Counted from the stretch's first letter, positions 1-8,616 are shown. The stretch: 35,140 nt of DNA from Actinomycetota bacterium (GCA_005798285.1 SYKE01000121.1:1-35140), one strand, 5' to 3'. Notes: a model not told the origin generated them from the letters alone. Made by a program: numbers and translations.

Positions 1-516
1 AAACATCCACATGGGAACCAGGGCGGGAAAGTTGACCGGCGTGATCCCGGCCACGACGCCGAGAGGAAACCGGCGGGTGTAGCAGTCCACGCCGCTGCTG
101 ACCTCCAGATGATCCCCGGCGAGGAGCTGCGGAAGTCCGACGGCATACTCCACGATCTCAACGCCGCGCTGGATCCCTGCCGCCGACTCGGGAAGGGTCT
201 TTCCGTTCTCCGCCGTGACCTGATGCGCGAGCTCGTCGAGATGACGCTCCACCAGCGACTTGAAGCGAAACAGCACCTGAACGCGGTCTTTCACCGGCAC
301 AGCGCTCCAGGCGAGGAATGCCTGCTGGGCCGTGCGAACGGCGCGGTCCACCAGTCCCGCATCAGCGGCATGCACCACCCCGAGTGGTGATCCGTCCACC
401 GGGGACTGCAGCGGGCGAAGGGCTCTGAGCGAGCCGTCGGTCACCCGTTCGCCGCCGATGTGGTGAGACGCGATGAGGCAAGAGGTGGTGGGGCGGGAGG
501 CGGTGTTAGTTTGCAC
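1..516 (-). CDS. mmsA: Methylmalonate-semialdehyde dehydrogenase (acylating), N-terminal part, cut by window edge
   Basis: This frame is absent from the supplied ORF track because it has no stop inside the window. Read on the minus strand it is open from about base 516 to base 1. It gives an IGGE segment near the N-terminus and ends in RRFPLGVVAGITPVNFPALV, the hallmark N-terminal block of CoA-acylating methylmalonate-semialdehyde dehydrogenases of the ALDH superfamily. These enzymes convert methylmalonate or malonate semialdehyde to propionyl- or acetyl-CoA in valine, inositol or beta-alanine breakdown. About 172 residues are present; the NAD site and catalytic Cys lie outside. The start is uncertain: the best candidate is GTG at 514-516, inside the last codons of the gluconokinase gene (11 bp overlap), with no clear Shine-Dalgarno. 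The overlap suggests cotranscription with gntK. Confidence 0.85.
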   Translation of the reverse strand, partial: MQTNTASRPTTSCLIASHHIGGERVTDGSLRALRPLQSPVDGSPLGVVHAADAGLVDRAVRTAQQAFLAWSAVPVKDRVQVLFRFKSLVERHLDELAHQVTAENGKTLPESAAGIQRGVEIVEYAVGLPQLLAGDHLEVSSGVDCYTRRFPLGVVAGITPVNFPALVPMWMF

Positions 517-1009
517 GGGTTCGTGTGAGAAGGTCGGCGAGTACGGCCCGAGGTTCACGGTCGCCGCGAACTCGCACGAGGTCATCGGTGATCTCTAGGG
601 TGGCGAACTGGCTGGAAATGAGGCTGGAGGGCATGAAGTGTCCAACCCGAGTCTTCATTCGGGTCTCGATCGTCTCGGGATCGGCCTCCAACAGCACAAA
701 CATGATCTGGGTTGGCGGATCATCCGCCCGAAGCCACTGTCTGAGTCCCGAATGGAGAGCGGAGCAGGCCATCACATGACGTCTTCCCTGCGCCCGAACT
801 TCGACAATGCGCTGGCGCAAACGCTCATACCAGGGGCGCCGATCCGCATCCGTGAGAGGCACGCCGCGAGACAACCGGCTCCGGTTCTCCGGCAGGTGGT
901 AATCGTCCGAGTCGTCGAACACGGCTCCGATCGCGTCGGCCAGCAGTCGACCCATCAAGGACTTTCCCGCGCCGCAAACGCCCATCAGGATGATGGTGCT
1001 CGCCGTCAT
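506..1009 (-). CDS. gntK: Gluconokinase
   Basis: The product phosphorylates gluconate with ATP to 6-phosphogluconate, feeding the pentose-phosphate or Entner-Doudoroff route in the cytoplasm. From the ATG at 1007-1009 it is 167 aa, the normal size for the family. Visible signatures are a P-loop (GVCGAGKS, about residues 10-17), the gluconokinase segment DDSDDYHLPENRSRLSRG, then PLTDADRRPWYERL, CSALHSGLRQWLR, and a C-terminal RVGHFMPSSLISSQFATLE block that is strongly diagnostic. The ORF track starts 14 codons earlier at a GTG (1051), but no ribosome binding site is visible there and family members start just before the first beta strand. It lies 52 bp behind the DUF1501 gene and overlaps the mmsA start, so it may be cotranscribed with either. 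Confidence 0.92.
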   Translation of the reverse strand: MTASTIILMGVCGAGKSLMGRLLADAIGAVFDDSDDYHLPENRSRLSRGVPLTDADRRPWYERLRQRIVEVRAQGRRHVMACSALHSGLRQWLRADDPPTQIMFVLLEADPETIETRMKTRVGHFMPSSLISSQFATLEITDDLVRVRGDREPRAVLADLLTRTRAN

Positions 1010-1061
1010 GCCGCCGCCCACTTCCGGGTCGCGACCGTCGACATGAGCCACCGCGCACGGA

Positions 1062-2468
1062 TCAAGCCAGGATCTCCTTCACCACTTCGCCGTAGACGTC
1101 GGTCAAACGGTAGTCTCGACCCATGTGTCGCCAGGTGAGGCGGGTGTGGTCGAGCCCGAGCTGATGCAGGATCGTGGCGTGCAGGTCGTGGAGATGGACC
1201 CGGCCGGCCACCACCCGGTATCCCATCTCATCGGTCTCGCCGTGGGTAAGCCCGGGCCGAATGCCGCCGCCGGCCATCCAGGCGCAGAAGCTCTCCGGCT
1301 GATGCTCGCGTCCGTGGGTGTCGATCGGCGCAGTGCCGCTGAGATCCTGACTCCACGGTGTCCGGCCGAACTCGCCGGACCAGAGCACCAGCGTGTCGTC
1401 CAGGAGCCCCCTCGACTTGAGGTCCTTGAGGAGCGCTGCGGCGGGTTGATCCGTTTCGGCGCAGAGGCGACGGATATTGGATCGGATCTCGCCGTGGTGA
1501 TCCCAGCCGCCCATCGTTACCTGCACGAAGCGAACGCCGGCCTCACTCAACCGCCGCGCGAGCAGGCAGGCCCGTCCGTTCCGGTCGGTGGTCCGATTTC
1601 CAACTCCGTAGAGATCGAGTGTGGCCTTGCTCTCGCGAGACAGATCCACAATCTCGGGCGCCGTACGCTGCATCCGGAACGCGAGCTCCATGGCCTCGAT
1701 CATCCCCTGCATCGCCTGGTCGCCATCGAGCCGATCCACCAGCCGCCGATTGAGGCGCTGCGTGAGTTCGAGTCGATCTCGCTGAATCGTGGCGTTGGGG
1801 GAGGCGTTGCGAAGATTCTCGACCGGAGTCTGATCGGGCTGCAGCGGAACCGTGAGTCGCGTTCCCTGGTGCGCGGCGGGCAGGAACGCGGATCCGTAAT
1901 ACCGGACGTCCGCCTGCGGATGGATCGTCACAAAGCTGGGCAGATCCCGGCTTTCGGACCCCAGACCGTAGCTGATCCACGCGCCCATGGAGGGCCGCAC
2001 ATCGTTCTGCGTTCCGGTGTGGAACTGCAGCTCCGCCGGCGCGTGCTGCGGATTGTCCGCCGACATCCCGCGAAGAAGGCAAAGGTCGTCCGCCACACCC
2101 GACAGATGCGGCAGCAGATCGGACATGGGAACCCCGGATTGTCCTCGCGGCCGGACCGGGGCGGCCTCCGCGAGCGCCAGGAACTTCTCAGTGCCCACCT
2201 GCAGGAGCTGCTTTGGAAGCGGGGAATCGATCTTTTCACCGTGCCGGCTCCGAATGTACGGCTTGGGGTCAAACAGATCATGCTGGGAGGGTCCTCCCTG
2301 CATGAACAGGAAGATGACCCGTTTCGCTCGGGGCGTAAAATGGGGCGGCCGCTCGGCGAGAGTGCCGGCGGCGGCGTACGCCAGATCTTGAAGCGCGAGC
2401 GCTCCAAATCCGCACGCCGAAGCACGGAGCCACTGACGTCGGTTGAGAACAGGGTTGAACTTCATCAA
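1062..2468 (-). CDS. DUF1501 domain-containing exported protein (module A)
   Basis: This 468-residue protein belongs to DUF1501, a group distantly related to the alkaline phosphatase/sulfatase fold; no biochemical function is established. The N-terminus carries a twin-arginine-type signal (NRRQWLRASACGFGALAL, residues 9-26), so Tat export is likely. Diagnostic segments are GGPSQHDLFDPKP (58-70), a central WDHHGEI motif, and GEFGRTPW followed by a C-terminal DTHGREHQPESF stretch with His residues typical of metal ligands in this superfamily. It starts 17 bp downstream of the DUF1549/DUF1553 stop, so the two genes form an operon, the usual arrangement for this pair. The large plus-strand ORF at 1125-2783 is an antisense shadow of this gene. 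Confidence 0.93.
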   Translation of the reverse strand: MMKFNPVLNRRQWLRASACGFGALALQDLAYAAAGTLAERPPHFTPRAKRVIFLFMQGGPSQHDLFDPKPYIRSRHGEKIDSPLPKQLLQVGTEKFLALAEAAPVRPRGQSGVPMSDLLPHLSGVADDLCLLRGMSADNPQHAPAELQFHTGTQNDVRPSMGAWISYGLGSESRDLPSFVTIHPQADVRYYGSAFLPAAHQGTRLTVPLQPDQTPVENLRNASPNATIQRDRLELTQRLNRRLVDRLDGDQAMQGMIEAMELAFRMQRTAPEIVDLSRESKATLDLYGVGNRTTDRNGRACLLARRLSEAGVRFVQVTMGGWDHHGEIRSNIRRLCAETDQPAAALLKDLKSRGLLDDTLVLWSGEFGRTPWSQDLSGTAPIDTHGREHQPESFCAWMAGGGIRPGLTHGETDEMGYRVVAGRVHLHDLHATILHQLGLDHTRLTWRHMGRDYRLTDVYGEVVKEILA

Positions 2469-2485
2469 AGTCTCGGCTCCGGGGA

Positions 2486-4978
2486 CTACAGGCGAAAGAG
2501 AAATTCGTTGGACTCGATGAGCGCGTGGGCAAGCTCCACCCAGGATGCCTGCGGGATGGCCGCCGAGCCGCCGCCATCGCCCCGCGTGCGTTCCAGGAAC
2601 GCGGCCGCTTCGTCCCGCTCTGGTGCGAGGATGGGACGGTTGAACACGCGCAGCCAGAGTGCATCGAGCCTGTCGTGCGTTTCACCGGGTGAGGAGAGGA
2701 TGGACTTTGCCAGCCCTTCCGCCCGACTGCGGACCATGCCGTTGTTCAAGAGGAACAGCGCCTGGGTGGGAACGACGGTTTGAGGTCGCCTCCCGGCCAT
2801 CTGGGCCGGCTGGGTGAAGTCAAAGACGTCTCTCAGTCGCGTGGGCGCGGGCTGCGAACTCCGGATCACCGGGAGGTAAACACTGCGCTGGAACTCTTGC
2901 TCGGGCCTGAACCGGCTGAGGCGGAAGTTCGGTGGGTTGACCCCCGACTGCTTCAGCCCGCCGGTGTTCTCCAGATACTCCAGGGGGAGCCCGGGACCAC
3001 CGTCACACCCCTTCAATTCGCCACTCACGACCAGGAGGCCATCCCGAATTGCCTCGGCGTCCAGTCGCTGTCGATTCATTCGGCTCAGCAGACGATTCTC
3101 GGGGTCCTTGACAAGGGATTCGGCACTTCCCTTGCTGCTCATCCGGTAGGTACGGCTCAGAACCAGCGCTCGGATGAGTTTCTTCTGCGACCAGCCCTCC
3201 CGCATGAACCGGGTCGCCAGGTGATCCAGGAGTTCCGGGTGGCTTGGTTTCTCACCCCGGATGCCGAAGTAGTCGACCGATCGGACCAACCCTTCGCCGA
3301 AGAGTTTCTGCCAGATGCGGTTGACGGCAACGCGGGCGGTGAGGGGATGCCGGGGATCGGTAAGCCAGTCTGCGAGCTGCAGCCGTCCGCTCTGACCGGC
3401 TGGAATCGGTGGTGACGGCCCCCACGAGGCCACTCGGAGGAAGCCGCGCGGTACGGAGGGTCCGAGTGCATACGGGTTCCCGCGGATACAGATCCGCATG
3501 TCGCCGGTTTGCTCGCCATCGCGAACCCCAAAGGCGCGCGGCGAGTTCGGTTGGAAGAACTCCGCGTGCTCCAGCTCCGAGGCCAGTCTCCGGCTCTTCG
3601 CCGCAAGCTCATCGATCTGAGGTTTGAGATCGGCGGAGCCCGGCGACGCCTTTGACATCTGGGCGGTCAGTGTCTGCTGCCGGCCCAGAGTTTCACGGTG
3701 CTCCTGGCGCAGTCGCTCGAGTTTCCGTTGATGCTCCGCCTCCCGCCCCTTGCGGAGCGTCACCTGTGCCGAAGTCTCCGGCAATTCCACGGTGTTGATG
3801 CCGCTCCAGATGCCGTAGGGGATCTTGTGCGTGGAGTGCGTGCTCTTGAAGATGCCGGCCAGAGCGTAGTAATCCGACTGCGGGATGGGATCGAACTTGT
3901 GATCGTGACAGCGGGCGCAGCCGACCGTTTGTCCGAGAAACGCCTGACTCACCTTGCTGACCTGCTGATCGGCGTGATCGGTCTCCAGCTTCAGCTTGTC
4001 CGGATTGACGATCTCGACATCGCCCAACACGAGGAAGCCGGTGGCCACCCGGTTGTCCGCCCGCTCTTCGGCGGACTTGTGGGGGAGGAGATCCCCTGCG
4101 ACTTGCTCTCGAATGAGGCGGTCGTACGGCTTGTCCTGATTGAAGGCACGGATCAGATAGTCCCGATATCGCCACGCGTGCTCGGCGAAGACATCGTTCG
4201 AGGTGCCGACCTGGTCGGCGTATCCGGTCAGGTCGAGCCAGTGGCGCGCCCACCGCTCTCCGAACCCGGTTGAGTTCAGCAGTCCGTCGACCACGCGAGC
4301 ATCTGCCTGCGGCGACTGATCGGAGACGTAGCGCTGGATGGCGTCGGGGGTCGGGGGCAGCCCGGTCAGATCCAGGCTCACGCGCCGTAGCCATGTGTAG
4401 CGATCCGCGTCCGGAGCCGGGGGGATGCCGCGATTCTCGAGTTTCGAGAGGATGAAGCGGTCGGTCGGATCACGCGGCCAGGTTGTGTTCTTCACGGGGG
4501 GCACAGCCGGCTGCGTGACGGGGCGATAGGCCCAGAACTGCTTGCCTCTCCTGAGATCCACCCCACCGGTTGCAGCCGGAGCGCTCGCGACCCGAGGATC
4601 CGGCGCGCCCTGCCGCACCCAGTCCTCCAGCACCGCGATCTCCGCGGCGGGAAGCCGTCCGCTCGGGGGCATCCGAAGTTCCGCGTGACGAAAGCGGACC
4701 GCCTGGATGAGCAGGCTGCCGTCCACATCTCCCGGCTTCACGGCAGGGCCATGATCGCCGCCTCGCTGCCACCCGCTTCGCGAGTCCAGCGCAAGCCCAC
4801 CCTGGAGCTTTCCCTCATGGGAGTGGCAGGCGTAGCACCGCTTTCGCAGCAGCGGGAGCACCTTCTGCTCGAAGGCGCCTGGTGCGGCGTCCGCCCGGCG
4901 TGTCGACATCCCGGTCGACGAGATCAGCAGCAACGCTGTGAGAAAGAGAAGTACCCGCACAGGATTGTTTCCGTCCAC
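2486..4978 (-). CDS. Cytochrome-like DUF1549/DUF1553 exported protein (module A)
   Basis: This 830-residue protein has a Sec-type signal peptide (hydrophobic run at about residues 7-22). A small planctomycete-type cytochrome C domain (PSCyt1) follows, with CYACH at 48-52 and a possible axial Met at 103 (RMPPSGRLP). The DUF1549 domain spans about 148-380, with DLTGLPPTPD, WARHWLDL and a second heme-like CARCHDHKFDPI at 354-364. A coiled charged linker comes next, then DUF1553 at about 530-800 (LADWLTDPRHPL, VNRIWQKLFGEGLV, SRTYRMSS). The role is unknown; the family co-occurs with DUF1501 genes, as here (17 bp gap). Heme attachment is inferred from the motifs only. An 8-bp perfect inverted repeat lies 52 bp upstream of the start. 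No strong ribosome binding site decides the start, but the signal peptide begins directly after it. Confidence 0.93.
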   Translation of the reverse strand: MDGNNPVRVLLFLTALLLISSTGMSTRRADAAPGAFEQKVLPLLRKRCYACHSHEGKLQGGLALDSRSGWQRGGDHGPAVKPGDVDGSLLIQAVRFRHAELRMPPSGRLPAAEIAVLEDWVRQGAPDPRVASAPAATGGVDLRRGKQFWAYRPVTQPAVPPVKNTTWPRDPTDRFILSKLENRGIPPAPDADRYTWLRRVSLDLTGLPPTPDAIQRYVSDQSPQADARVVDGLLNSTGFGERWARHWLDLTGYADQVGTSNDVFAEHAWRYRDYLIRAFNQDKPYDRLIREQVAGDLLPHKSAEERADNRVATGFLVLGDVEIVNPDKLKLETDHADQQVSKVSQAFLGQTVGCARCHDHKFDPIPQSDYYALAGIFKSTHSTHKIPYGIWSGINTVELPETSAQVTLRKGREAEHQRKLERLRQEHRETLGRQQTLTAQMSKASPGSADLKPQIDELAAKSRRLASELEHAEFFQPNSPRAFGVRDGEQTGDMRICIRGNPYALGPSVPRGFLRVASWGPSPPIPAGQSGRLQLADWLTDPRHPLTARVAVNRIWQKLFGEGLVRSVDYFGIRGEKPSHPELLDHLATRFMREGWSQKKLIRALVLSRTYRMSSKGSAESLVKDPENRLLSRMNRQRLDAEAIRDGLLVVSGELKGCDGGPGLPLEYLENTGGLKQSGVNPPNFRLSRFRPEQEFQRSVYLPVIRSSQPAPTRLRDVFDFTQPAQMAGRRPQTVVPTQALFLLNNGMVRSRAEGLAKSILSSPGETHDRLDALWLRVFNRPILAPERDEAAAFLERTRGDGGGSAAIPQASWVELAHALIESNEFLFRL

Positions 4979-5029
4979 TCGGCCGTGTCGAGGGTCTCGG
5001 GGGACCCCACGCTGGAGATTGCCGAACTC

Positions 5030-5049
5030 ACGAACAGGCTACTGTTCGT
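5030..5049. promoter_or_regulatory. Perfect inverted repeat upstream of module A
   Basis: ACGAACAG-GCTA-CTGTTCGT is a perfect 8-bp inverted repeat with a 4-bp spacer, about 52 bp upstream of the DUF1549/DUF1553 start in the intergenic region that divides it from the divergent zinc-ribbon gene. It has no adjacent T-run, so an operator is a better guess than a terminator. It does not match the LexA spacing (GAAC-N4-GTTC or CTGT-N8-ACAG). No regulator gene is adjacent. Confidence 0.35.
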
Positions 5050-5206
5050 CACAGGGTCCGGGGGTCCTGCCTCTTTGCCGACCAGCCCGAGGCAGGGGGC
5101 ATCAGGAAAGCAGGGGCGGGAGATGGAACTGCAGGAGTCGGGGTCGGCAAAGTGAACTGAGTTGCGAAACTACCCGGGACGATCGGCGTAGGCGAAGGAG
5201 ACCGGA

Positions 5207-5437
5207 ATGAGCGACGAAGCCACCAGAGTTTGTGTCGAATGTGGCGGGACGGCGGTCTCGATTACAATCCTGGATCGCGATCGGTCGAATACACCGAGCG
5301 GTCTTGTCTACCACCGGTCGGGAGACAAGCTGAACTTCTGGACCGGCAAGTTCCCGACGGCCGGGCTGGTAAGCGCGTTTATGTGTGGAACGTGCGGCCG
5401 CATCTCGCTGTACGGAGTCGTCACCGACGGAGCCTGA
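5207..5437 (+). CDS. Small double-CxxC zinc-ribbon protein, function unknown
   Basis: This 76-residue protein has two CxxC pairs, CVEC at 9-12 and CGTC at 60-63, spaced as in a zinc ribbon that folds around about 47 intervening residues. No signal peptide or membrane segment is seen, so it is probably cytoplasmic. The start is supported by a purine-rich ribosome binding site (AAGGAG) 7 nt before the ATG. The product resembles short hypothetical zinc-binding proteins and cannot be assigned a role. It faces YaeQ tail to tail, with a 51 bp gap, and diverges from module A. Confidence 0.7.
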   Translation: MSDEATRVCVECGGTAVSITILDRDRSNTPSGLVYHRSGDKLNFWTGKFPTAGLVSAFMCGTCGRISLYGVVTDGA

Positions 5438-5488
5438 GGTTGAATACGCATCGCGGAGGCTCGACTCGGTGGGTGTTCCCGCCGGTGT

Positions 5489-6046
5489 TCAGTCGGAGGG
5501 TCCCGGTAGGACTCCGCACAGAGGGCGCAGGGTTCCCTCGAAGGCCGCTCCGGAGGTGGTGAGGTAGAGCGCGCCTCCGCTCACCGTGAGTTCCCAGGAG
5601 ACGATCCGGTCGAGTCGCGCCACCAGCGCCTCCAGGAGTGCCGGATCCAGCTCCGCGACGGTGATGTTGCTCAGGGACTGGAGCGACGCAAGGTGGTCCT
5701 TTTCCCAGCGCGGCAGACTCTTACCGTAGGCGAGGACGACCACCCGTGCGGAGTGGCGCGCCGCCTTTGCCAGCCGAGCCGAGTCCGGCAGCCCGACTTC
5801 GATCCAGACGCGAACTCGCCCATCTGAGTCGCGGACCCAGACATCGGGTTCATCGCCGGCGCCGACGCCGCCCGTGAAGGCGATGCCCTCTTCGAACCAG
5901 ACACAGTAAGCGATGAGGCGGGCGACCAGCCGGTGGGCCGTTTCGCTGTCGGCCCGCGCGATGCTCATCTGGATCGTCTCGTACACCTGTCGGTCGGTGT
6001 CTGCGAGCTCGATGTGGATGCGGTGGATGGTGGAACGCTGCGCCAT
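5489..6046 (-). CDS. yaeQ: YaeQ family protein
   Basis: The 185-residue product starts at the ATG at 6044-6046, which has a GGAGG ribosome binding site 8-9 nt upstream; the ORF track begins 116 codons too early. Family landmarks are the opening STIHRIHIELADTDRQVYE, the SETAHRLVARLIAY helix, the acidic GDEPDVWVRD segment and WIEVGLPDSARLAKAA. YaeQ has a PD-(D/E)XK nuclease-like fold. The acidic, E-rich and IEVG positions fit that core, but the molecular role is not established. It is divergent from the dihydrouridine synthase gene across a 353 bp spacer. Confidence 0.93.
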   Translation of the reverse strand: MAQRSTIHRIHIELADTDRQVYETIQMSIARADSETAHRLVARLIAYCVWFEEGIAFTGGVGAGDEPDVWVRDSDGRVRVWIEVGLPDSARLAKAARHSARVVVLAYGKSLPRWEKDHLASLQSLSNITVAELDPALLEALVARLDRIVSWELTVSGGALYLTTSGAAFEGTLRPLCGVLPGPSD

Positions 6047-6399
6047 GGGTCGCCTCCGAAGGGTGCGACGAGCGTGCCGCCCGCCTATTCTACGGGAACC
6101 GGCGACAACCGGCGCCGGAAGACTCGGCCGCGGTGTTGCTCCAGGGCGTCGGCGGCCCGCTCCCCTGGCCCATCCCGCCGCCGACCGCTTCGCCCATTCC
6201 TCCGAACTCTCTGATGCGGTACCATGGGTTCGTCTCGAACCGGGTTGCCGGATGGATCTGTGCCGGCAGCGACGAGTCGGGGTCACCGGGCATGGACCCT
6301 CCGCGGCCCCGCTCGGCAATCGGAGTTCAGTCCGGCCCGACGAAGGAGCGTGCTGACCTCGGTGGAACACTGTCAGGCGGGAAGCCGAAGTCACGTGAC
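6047..6399. other. Divergent intergenic region between yaeQ and dus
   Basis: These 353 bp separate two divergent genes and presumably hold both promoters. A TAGAAT hexamer can be read on the minus strand near 6090, but no convincing -35 box stands at the right distance. ORFs running through here (for example 6224-6406 plus) are GC-rich read-through frames without family resemblance. No RNA gene or repeat was recognised. Confidence 0.4.
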
Positions 6400-7389
6400 A
6401 TGCTGAATCCTCTCATCCCGGCCCTCGTGGTTGCGCCGATGGACGGCATCACGGATGCGCCGATGCGAACGCTGCTGGGAGAGTTCGGGGCGTTCACCTA
6501 CGCAGTCTCCGAGTTCGTGCGGGTGAGTTCCGTGCCACTCAGCGCGAAGGCATTTCGTCGTGCCGTGCCGGAACTGCTCGCCGACGGAAGAACGCCCTCC
6601 GGCCTGCCGGTGCAGATCCAGATCCTGGGTGGCGACCCCGAGCGCATGGCGCTCTCGGCCTTCGAAGCGTGCGCGGCGGGCGCCTCCGCGATCGATCTCA
6701 ACTTCGGCTGTCCGGCGCCGATCGTGAACCGGCACGATGGTGGCGCCTCCTTGCTGAGACATCCCGCTCGAATTCGCGAGATTGTCGCAGCGGTGCGGGC
6801 TGCAGTCCCGGAACCGGTGGCAGTCTCCGCGAAACTCAGGCTCGGGTGGGACACCACCGACTCGATCGATGAAAACGCGGCGATGGCGGCGGAAGGCGGA
6901 GCCTCGTGGCTGACGATCCATGCCCGCACGCGCGTCCAGGGCTACCGACCGCCGGTCTACTGGCCCTGCATTGGGAAGGTGCGGGCCGATCTCGGACTTC
7001 CTATCATTGCCAATGGAGACATCTGGAGCATCGAGGACTTTCGCCGCTGCCGGGACGAAACGGGCTGCATTCACTACATGCTCGGGCGGGGCGCCCTCGC
7101 CGATCCGACGCTGCCGAAGCGGATCGCCGTCGAACTCGGGATCCGGTCGGGAGAGCCCCCTCAAACCGACTGGGTGAAGCTGTTCGAGAGATTTGTCGAA
7201 CTGATGGCGGACGATAGCGAGCGAGGCCGATCGCGCACGCTGTGCCGATTGAAGCAGTGGCTGCTCCTGAGCCACGAACACGGCGAGTTGCGTTGCTTCC
7301 ACGAGCTCAAGCGCTCGAAGACGCTCCCGGAGTTTTTCGGCGGGCTCGTGGACTGGGTGGAAACCACCTCGAGCCGTCAGGCGGTGTAG
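6400..7389 (+). CDS. dus: tRNA-dihydrouridine synthase (DusC-like)
   Basis: This FMN enzyme reduces uridine to dihydrouridine in the tRNA D-loop or neighbouring positions. The product is 329 aa from the ATG at 6400; the ORF track starts 89 codons earlier in non-conserved sequence. Motifs in order are LVVAPMDGITDAPMR at the first beta strand of the TIM barrel, QILGGDPERMA, IDLNFGCPAPIVNRHDGGASLL containing the catalytic Cys (GCP), SAKLRLGWD, LTIHARTRVQGYRPPVYW, PIIANGDIWS and MLGRGALADP for FMN phosphate binding. The NRHDGGASLL sequence resembles the DusC subgroup more than DusA or DusB. A GC-rich hairpin with a pyrimidine tail follows the stop. Confidence 0.94.
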   Translation: MLNPLIPALVVAPMDGITDAPMRTLLGEFGAFTYAVSEFVRVSSVPLSAKAFRRAVPELLADGRTPSGLPVQIQILGGDPERMALSAFEACAAGASAIDLNFGCPAPIVNRHDGGASLLRHPARIREIVAAVRAAVPEPVAVSAKLRLGWDTTDSIDENAAMAAEGGASWLTIHARTRVQGYRPPVYWPCIGKVRADLGLPIIANGDIWSIEDFRRCRDETGCIHYMLGRGALADPTLPKRIAVELGIRSGEPPQTDWVKLFERFVELMADDSERGRSRTLCRLKQWLLLSHEHGELRCFHELKRSKTLPEFFGGLVDWVETTSSRQAV

Positions 7390-7442
7390 ATCCCGCCCAC
7401 CCGGCGAGCCCGGCAGGCAGGACCGACATGCAATCAGCCTGG

Positions 7443-7480
7443 CCCGCCCGGTCGCCCTGCGCTGACGGGCGGGTCTCTCT
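7443..7480 (+). terminator. Probable terminator of dus
   Basis: CCCGCCCG (7443-7450) pairs with CGGGCGGG (7466-7473) across a 15-nt loop and is followed by TCTCTCT. It lies about 55 bp after the dus stop, in the gap between two convergent genes. The tail is pyrimidine-rich rather than a pure T-run, so termination efficiency is uncertain. Confidence 0.5.
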
Positions 7481-7509
7481 GTCCTGGCGCCCGCCGCACA
7501 GGGTGTGGA

Positions 7510-8616
7510 CTACTGCCTTTGCGGCTGGGAAAACCGGCCCCTCTTGACTCCATCAATGAGGCGCTCCCGTAATGCCAACAACTCTGCTCGATAGGTTGCC
7601 CATGGCAGACCGTAGCGAGGCTCAAGTTCCGCGAGGCTGAGGAAGCCCCTGCGCGCGAGACCGCCCGAGCGTTCCTTGGCATCCAGCATCGCTGATCGCC
7701 ACTCCGGGAAGGGAGGAGCCATCAGTCCCTCTTCGATCCGGTACAGGCCCAATCCGAGGAGTGTCGGAAAGTGCGAGGCAACGTATTGTTCGCCGAGCCA
7801 CCGCTCCGACACCACTCCAGGTCGTGGCTCCAATCGACGGATCTTGGATTGAGTCATGAAAAGGTAGCTATCCCCGATCCGGAGCATCGGTCGATCTGCA
7901 GGACGACCCCCGTAGCGGTGCGCTCCCGGCCAGGCAATCCGTAAGAATCGCGGCGTACCAGAAGCCAGCGGTCGGTAATCCTCGATCACTCTGACCGCGT
8001 AACTCGTCCATTCTTGTCCCGGGTACGGCGCCTCGAGAAACGTGCCCACGACACCTTCAACCACTCCCAAAACAATGTAGCGTGAAGAGTGGTAGCGCCA
8101 ATGAAGCTCCCTCACCTGCCCATAGGGTAGTTTGGTCACAGCCATTGAGGCGTCCGAGAGTTTCGGCGATGGCGCCGCGGGGGCTGAAGGTATCAACAAA
8201 GGGCGCCAGTTGCGACGCAAGCTCTGTTGTTCAGTTTTCGCCGACAGAGGAATCACAGCGCCACTGGAGTCCACCACTGCAAGACAGTCTGGCGACTCCC
8301 ACGCCCGGTAGGTTTGTGGCTGAGGAATGCCGAGTGTGATCTCCCAACTTGGGTTCCCAGTTGGAAGTTTCCCGCCGGACGGCTTGAGACGTTGAACCGC
8401 CTGAGTCAAGTCCGGGTTCGCCGGAACTCGCCAGCCCTTCCATTTTCCGTCCTCCAAGGTGGCTCCGAGCAACTCTTCCGAATCAGGCTCTCCGACCTGG
8501 GCGCTCGCTTCCGGCGCACGATTACGGGCGCCAGATTCTCCAGGAAGTGCGATAAGACTGCAAAGTCCAAGGGCCAATAGAGACCTGAGCAAACCGGTGC
8601 GACACCAGATGATCAC
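7510..8616 (-). CDS. Secreted protein of unknown function
   Basis: The ORF track gives 659 aa, but the true start is very probably the GTG at 8614-8616, preceded by a strong GGAGGAGG 7 nt upstream, giving 368 aa. The N-terminus then reads as a Sec signal peptide (LLRSLLALGLCSLIALPG) with a small-residue cleavage region, so the protein is probably periplasmic or extracellular. The mature part is mixed alpha/beta in look, with Trp- and Pro-rich segments (GQEWTSYAVRVIEDYRP, RFLRIAWPGAHRYGGRP, LRIGDSYLFMTQSKIRRLEPRPG). These could form a small beta-barrel, such as the OB-like or SH3-like folds seen in domains handling surface or regulatory contacts. No family could be assigned. It converges with dus. 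Confidence 0.75.
   Translation of the reverse strand: MIIWCRTGLLRSLLALGLCSLIALPGESGARNRAPEASAQVGEPDSEELLGATLEDGKWKGWRVPANPDLTQAVQRLKPSGGKLPTGNPSWEITLGIPQPQTYRAWESPDCLAVVDSSGAVIPLSAKTEQQSLRRNWRPLLIPSAPAAPSPKLSDASMAVTKLPYGQVRELHWRYHSSRYIVLGVVEGVVGTFLEAPYPGQEWTSYAVRVIEDYRPLASGTPRFLRIAWPGAHRYGGRPADRPMLRIGDSYLFMTQSKIRRLEPRPGVVSERWLGEQYVASHFPTLLGLGLYRIEEGLMAPPFPEWRSAMLDAKERSGGLARRGFLSLAELEPRYGLPWATYRAELLALRERLIDGVKRGRFSQPQRQ

Noticed and set aside
1125-2783. 552-aa plus-strand ORF
   Set aside because: It lies opposite the DUF1501 and DUF1549 genes, has no domain-like sequence, and arises from high GC third positions on the other strand.
5030-5049. LexA (SOS) box reading of the inverted repeat
   Set aside because: The half-sites have the wrong spacing for both the CTGT-N8-ACAG and the GAAC-N4-GTTC types, and no SOS gene is near.
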